In this document: in pieces, positions 61,804 to 64,000 of the stretch | Layout of the letters: every line of letters starts with the position of its first letter | Numbering within the stretch: the first letter of the stretch is position 1 | The notes under the pieces: model-generated | The model's database searches: none | Seen by the model: only the letters and a program-made list of their open reading frames with translations | Told to the model about the DNA's origin: nothing | Origin: Burkholderia sp. Ax-1724 | GTDB taxonomy: Bacteria > Pseudomonadota > Gammaproteobacteria > Burkholderiales > Burkholderiaceae | DNA length: 64,000 nt | Assembly: GCF_011752995.1 (NCBI RefSeq) | Contig: NZ_VWWL01000006.1 | Coordinates: 264,795-328,794 of the forward strand | Direction: 5' to 3' | Translations under genes and position numbers: made by a program

Positions 61804-62691
61804 ATGTCTGCTCAATCGCCGTCCCCGACCGTCCGGACTTTCACCGCTGGCGCCGCGTTGCAGGCACCGGTCGGCATTTTCGATTCGGGCCTGGGCGGTC
61901 TGTCGGTGCTGCGGGCGGTGCGGGCGCAACTACCTGACGAGACGCTGCTCTATGTCGCCGATTCGCTGTACGCGCCGTATGGCGAGCGCGACGACGACTT
62001 CATCGCCGACCGTACGCTCGCGATCGGCGAATGGCTGATGGGGCAAGGCGCGAAGGCACTCGTGGTCGCCTGCAACACGGCGACCGCGCAATCGATCGCG
62101 CTAGTGCGCGAAAAGTTGCCGATTCCGCTGATCGGCGTCGAACCCGGCATCAAGCCCGCCGCGTTGCAGTCGAAAAGCCGCGTCGCGGGCGTGCTCGCGA
62201 CACAGGCGACCCTGCGCAGCGCCCGCTTCCAGGGGCTGCTCGAACGCTACGCCGCCGACTGCCGCTTTCTGTGCCAGCCGGGACATGGGCTCGTGCAGGC
62301 GGTCGAGCGCTGCGACGTGAGCTCGGCCGAATTGCGCGCGCTGCTGCGCAGCTATCTCGAACCGATGCTCGACGCGGGCGCCGACACGCTCGTGCTCGGC
62401 TGCACCCACTACCCGTTTCTCGATGCGGCGATCCGCGACATCGTCGGCGACCGGCTCGCGCTGATCGACACGAGCGTGGCGATCGCGCGTCAACTGGAAC
62501 GCGTACTGGACCAGTACGGCCTGCGCGCCACCGCGCCCGCCGCCGGCACGCCGCTGCCGCGCTTCTATTCCACCGACGACGGTCTCCACCAGCAACAGCT
62601 CACCGCGACGCTGCTGGGAATCGAAGCGAGCGTCGAGCGAGTATTGATTGCCTCGCGGCGGACGGCCGGACCGGATTCGCGAGCGGCATAA
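61804..62691 (+). CDS. murI: Glutamate racemase
   Basis: 295 residues. Makes D-glutamate for peptidoglycan. The two catalytic cysteines are C90 (VACNTATA) and C200 (LGCTHYPF); FDSGLGGLSVL and SLYAPYG are further signatures. ATG 61804 gives the normal length; the frame continues upstream through a T/C-rich track of GTTTGCCGTTTCC repeats that is unlikely to be translated. Confidence 0.95.
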   Translation: MSAQSPSPTVRTFTAGAALQAPVGIFDSGLGGLSVLRAVRAQLPDETLLYVADSLYAPYGERDDDFIADRTLAIGEWLMGQGAKALVVACNTATAQSIALVREKLPIPLIGVEPGIKPAALQSKSRVAGVLATQATLRSARFQGLLERYAADCRFLCQPGHGLVQAVERCDVSSAELRALLRSYLEPMLDAGADTLVLGCTHYPFLDAAIRDIVGDRLALIDTSVAIARQLERVLDQYGLRATAPAAGTPLPRFYSTDDGLHQQQLTATLLGIEASVERVLIASRRTAGPDSRAA

Positions 62692-63015
62692 AGCGCGACG
62701 CGCCCAGGCGCTGCCGCCTAAGCGGTTTCCGGCAGAGTTTCCGGCAAGATTACGCAGCCTGCATATTTCCGTACCCCGCCAGCCAGGCGTCGCCCGGACG
62801 CCGCCTGCGCCATTGCAGCGCACTTTCGTCCCGCCCCCGATTGGGTCGCACCCAACCACCGAGCCACACGACGCCCCACCACATCCGCGCCTTCCCGCCA
62901 TTTTTCCCCTCTAGCGTCCTCGTTCCGGCCCCCCCTTCCCGCCCCAAAATCCCTCCTATGAGTCTGGTTTTGTTACAAAAAATCATTCAGGGCGCTTGCC
63001 AAACGGCCCAAACAA
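62692..63015. other. Intergenic region between murI and bfd
   Basis: About 320 bases, C-rich on the plus strand, no gene. The bfd promoter lies at its right end next to the Fur box. Confidence 0.5.
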
Positions 63016-63034
63016 AATGATAATAATTCGCATT
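63016..63034. promoter_or_regulatory. Fur box upstream of bfd
   Basis: AATGATAATAATTCGCATT closely follows the Fur consensus GATAATGATAATCATTATC and sits ~22 bp before the bfd start. Implies iron-repressed expression, fitting the role of Bfd in releasing stored iron. Confidence 0.7.
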
Positions 63035-63056
63035 AACGTTAGCTATGACGCCTGCC

Positions 63057-63308
63057 ATGATTGTGTGTGTCTGCAAATCCGTTTCCGACCGAACCATCCG
63101 CTCCTCGATCGCGGACGGCATCGACTCGTTCGACGAACTCCAGTTCGAGCTCGGCGTCGCCTCCTGCTGCGGCAAGTGCGAGGAGTCGGTGCGCGACGTC
63201 ATGCTGCAAAGCGGCGTCTGCGCGAGCCGGTGCGGCGTGGTCGTCGAACATCGTGCGCAGGTGGTCGAAATGGCTACGGTCTCGTTCTACGAACGCAAGG
63301 CAGCCTGA
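63057..63308 (+). CDS. bfd: Bacterioferritin-associated ferredoxin
   Basis: 83 residues. A small [2Fe-2S] protein that reduces Bfr-bound ferric iron so it can be released. Cluster cysteines C4, C6, C38 and C41 (CVC ... CCGKC). ATG 63057 matches the family N-terminus MIVCVCKSVS; an ATG 12 nt upstream is less likely. The Fur box is just upstream. Confidence 0.93.
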   Translation: MIVCVCKSVSDRTIRSSIADGIDSFDELQFELGVASCCGKCEESVRDVMLQSGVCASRCGVVVEHRAQVVEMATVSFYERKAA

Positions 63309-63390
63309 GTCCAGCTTTCGGGGTGCGGCGCGAGCCGTACCCATCCGGTTCAATGCCCCGGCGCTTTGCGCACATTTAATGTAGCGCTTA

Positions 63391-63412
63391 ATGCGACATC
63401 AGGATGTCGCAT
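63391..63412. promoter_or_regulatory. 22-bp near-perfect palindrome upstream of tonB
   Basis: ATGCGACATC (63391-63400) and GATGTCGCAT (63403-63412) separated by AG: 10-bp arms with a 2-bp centre. Located ~95 bp before the small ORF and ~207 bp before tonB, after bfd. Operator-like; the cognate regulator is unknown. Confidence 0.5.
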
Positions 63413-63507
63413 GATTTGCGGTACAGTCGCTGTTATCCCACTGCCGTCAGCAAGCCAGTATTCATGCCAGCCAGCTAAACCCACTCAACTTGAGCAAGGA
63501 GTTCGAG

Positions 63508-63570
63508 ATGGAATTGCTGATTGGTTTCGTGACCACCCTGTTCATTTCGCTGCTGATTTTCCGAACATGA
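63508..63570 (+). CDS. Candidate 20-residue hydrophobic small protein
   Basis: The peptide MELLIGFVTTLFISLLIFRT is one membrane-spanning stretch with a basic C-terminus. AAGGAG lies 5 nt upstream of the ATG, a strong ribosome-binding site. Stop is 48 bp before tonB, so it would be co-transcribed. Resembles other single-helix small proteins in general form; function unknown. Confidence 0.45.
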   Translation: MELLIGFVTTLFISLLIFRT

Positions 63571-63618
63571 CGATGTCCTGTCCGACACGCCGCCCAGGCG
63601 GCGTGCTGCCGCACTAAC

Positions 63619-64000
63619 ATGCAGGCCCCGTACCCCGTTCCCGCCGGCGCTTCGCTGGCGTCGCCTCCCCGTAGGAATTCCCGCGCGCTGACCGCCACCG
63701 TCGTGGTCGCGGCGATTCACGTCGCGCTGCTCGCCGTCATCATGACGCTGCGCCACGAGCCGGCGCAGGTCGCGATCGAAGCGCACGTGATGACCGCCGA
63801 GCTGCTGCCGCCCACGCCGACCGCCGCGCCCGTCGCGCTGCAATCGATCGCGCCGCCGCCCACGCCGACCCCGCCGGTGCATACGAAGCCGAAGGTGCAG
63901 CCGAAGCCCGCGCCGGCGCCCAAACCGGCGCCGACGCCGTTGCCGCAAGCGGACGCGCCTTCGCCGACCGCCATCGCGACGCCCGAGCCGGCGCCGCCCG
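63619..64000 (+). CDS. tonB: TonB energy-transducing protein, N-terminal part
   Basis: The first 127 residues are visible; the gene runs off the right edge. A basic start (RRNSRA), one membrane anchor (ALTATVVVAAIHVALLAVIM, about 24-43) and then a periplasmic Pro/Ala/Lys-rich rod (PKPAPAPKPAPTPLP) are the TonB layout. It would transmit proton-motive energy from ExbBD to outer-membrane siderophore receptors. Next to bfd, fitting iron metabolism. Confidence 0.88.
   Translation, partial: MQAPYPVPAGASLASPPRRNSRALTATVVVAAIHVALLAVIMTLRHEPAQVAIEAHVMTAELLPPTPTAAPVALQSIAPPPTPTPPVHTKPKVQPKPAPAPKPAPTPLPQADAPSPTAIATPEPAPP

Overview
The window is a G+C-rich (mid-60s %) stretch of proteobacterial chromosome whose gene content and order point to the Burkholderia/Paraburkholderia group (inference from gene content, no database search). 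Supporting signs are the ~2,000-residue tandem UvrA, the acs / sodium-symporter / DUF4212 block next to tRNA-Ser(GGA), and the fumarase - bfr - murI - bfd - tonB run. Genes are dense, with many LysR-type regulators, MFS pumps, short-chain dehydrogenases and catabolic enzymes, as is usual for metabolically versatile soil or plant-associated beta-proteobacteria.

Layout. 1-7.5 kb: the start of an NCS2 purine permease gene, a PRC-barrel lipoprotein overlapping an MFS pump, the divergent argP/argO arginine-export pair, a divergent solitary rfbC-like epimerase gene behind a GlxA-type regulator, and an A+T-rich spacer. 7.5-13.5 kb: a four-ATPase tandem UvrA with a clear intrinsic terminator and a LexA-type SOS box upstream. 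13.8-27.5 kb: housekeeping and accessory genes, including two copies of a divergent LysR-SDR module, an aldo/keto reductase, a TPR-glycosyltransferase, a CheW-receiver (CheV-like) protein, a Rhizobium-type asparaginase, an exporter and a YWTD propeller protein.

27.5-45.5 kb: an 18-kb catabolic locus. Two aromatic-acid/H+ symporter-type carriers and a porin read leftward. A long rightward series encodes a UbiX prenyl-FMN synthase, FAD monooxygenase, VOC metalloenzyme, fumarylacetoacetase, alpha/beta hydrolase, a three-subunit molybdenum hydroxylase with a CoxG-like protein, an enoyl-CoA hydratase-family protein and a UbiD-family decarboxylase. A LysR regulator and an XdhC maturation protein close it. 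Together these look like uptake, decarboxylation, hydroxylation and ring-fission-product hydrolysis of an aromatic or heteroaromatic carboxylic acid. I cannot name the substrate, and the combination does not match a pathway I know; this is the best candidate for an undescribed system.

45.7-52.3 kb: a putative Tat-exported glycoside hydrolase lipoprotein, then a lower-G+C, gene-poor segment ending at the 3' end of tRNA-Ser(GGA). It holds a lytic transglycosylase with a VirB9/TrbG-like C-terminal domain, small unassigned ORFs, a possible small RNA and one hypothetical gene with its own promoter and terminator. It resembles a decayed island, but no integrase or att duplication was found.

52.4-64 kb: sodium/solute symporter plus DUF4212 partner, acetyl-CoA synthetase, DMT transporter, YqhA-type membrane protein, class I fumarase, bacterioferritin (with a structured leader and an altered ferroxidase ligand), glutamate racemase, Fur-box-preceded bacterioferritin-associated ferredoxin, a 20-codon hydrophobic ORF and the start of tonB.
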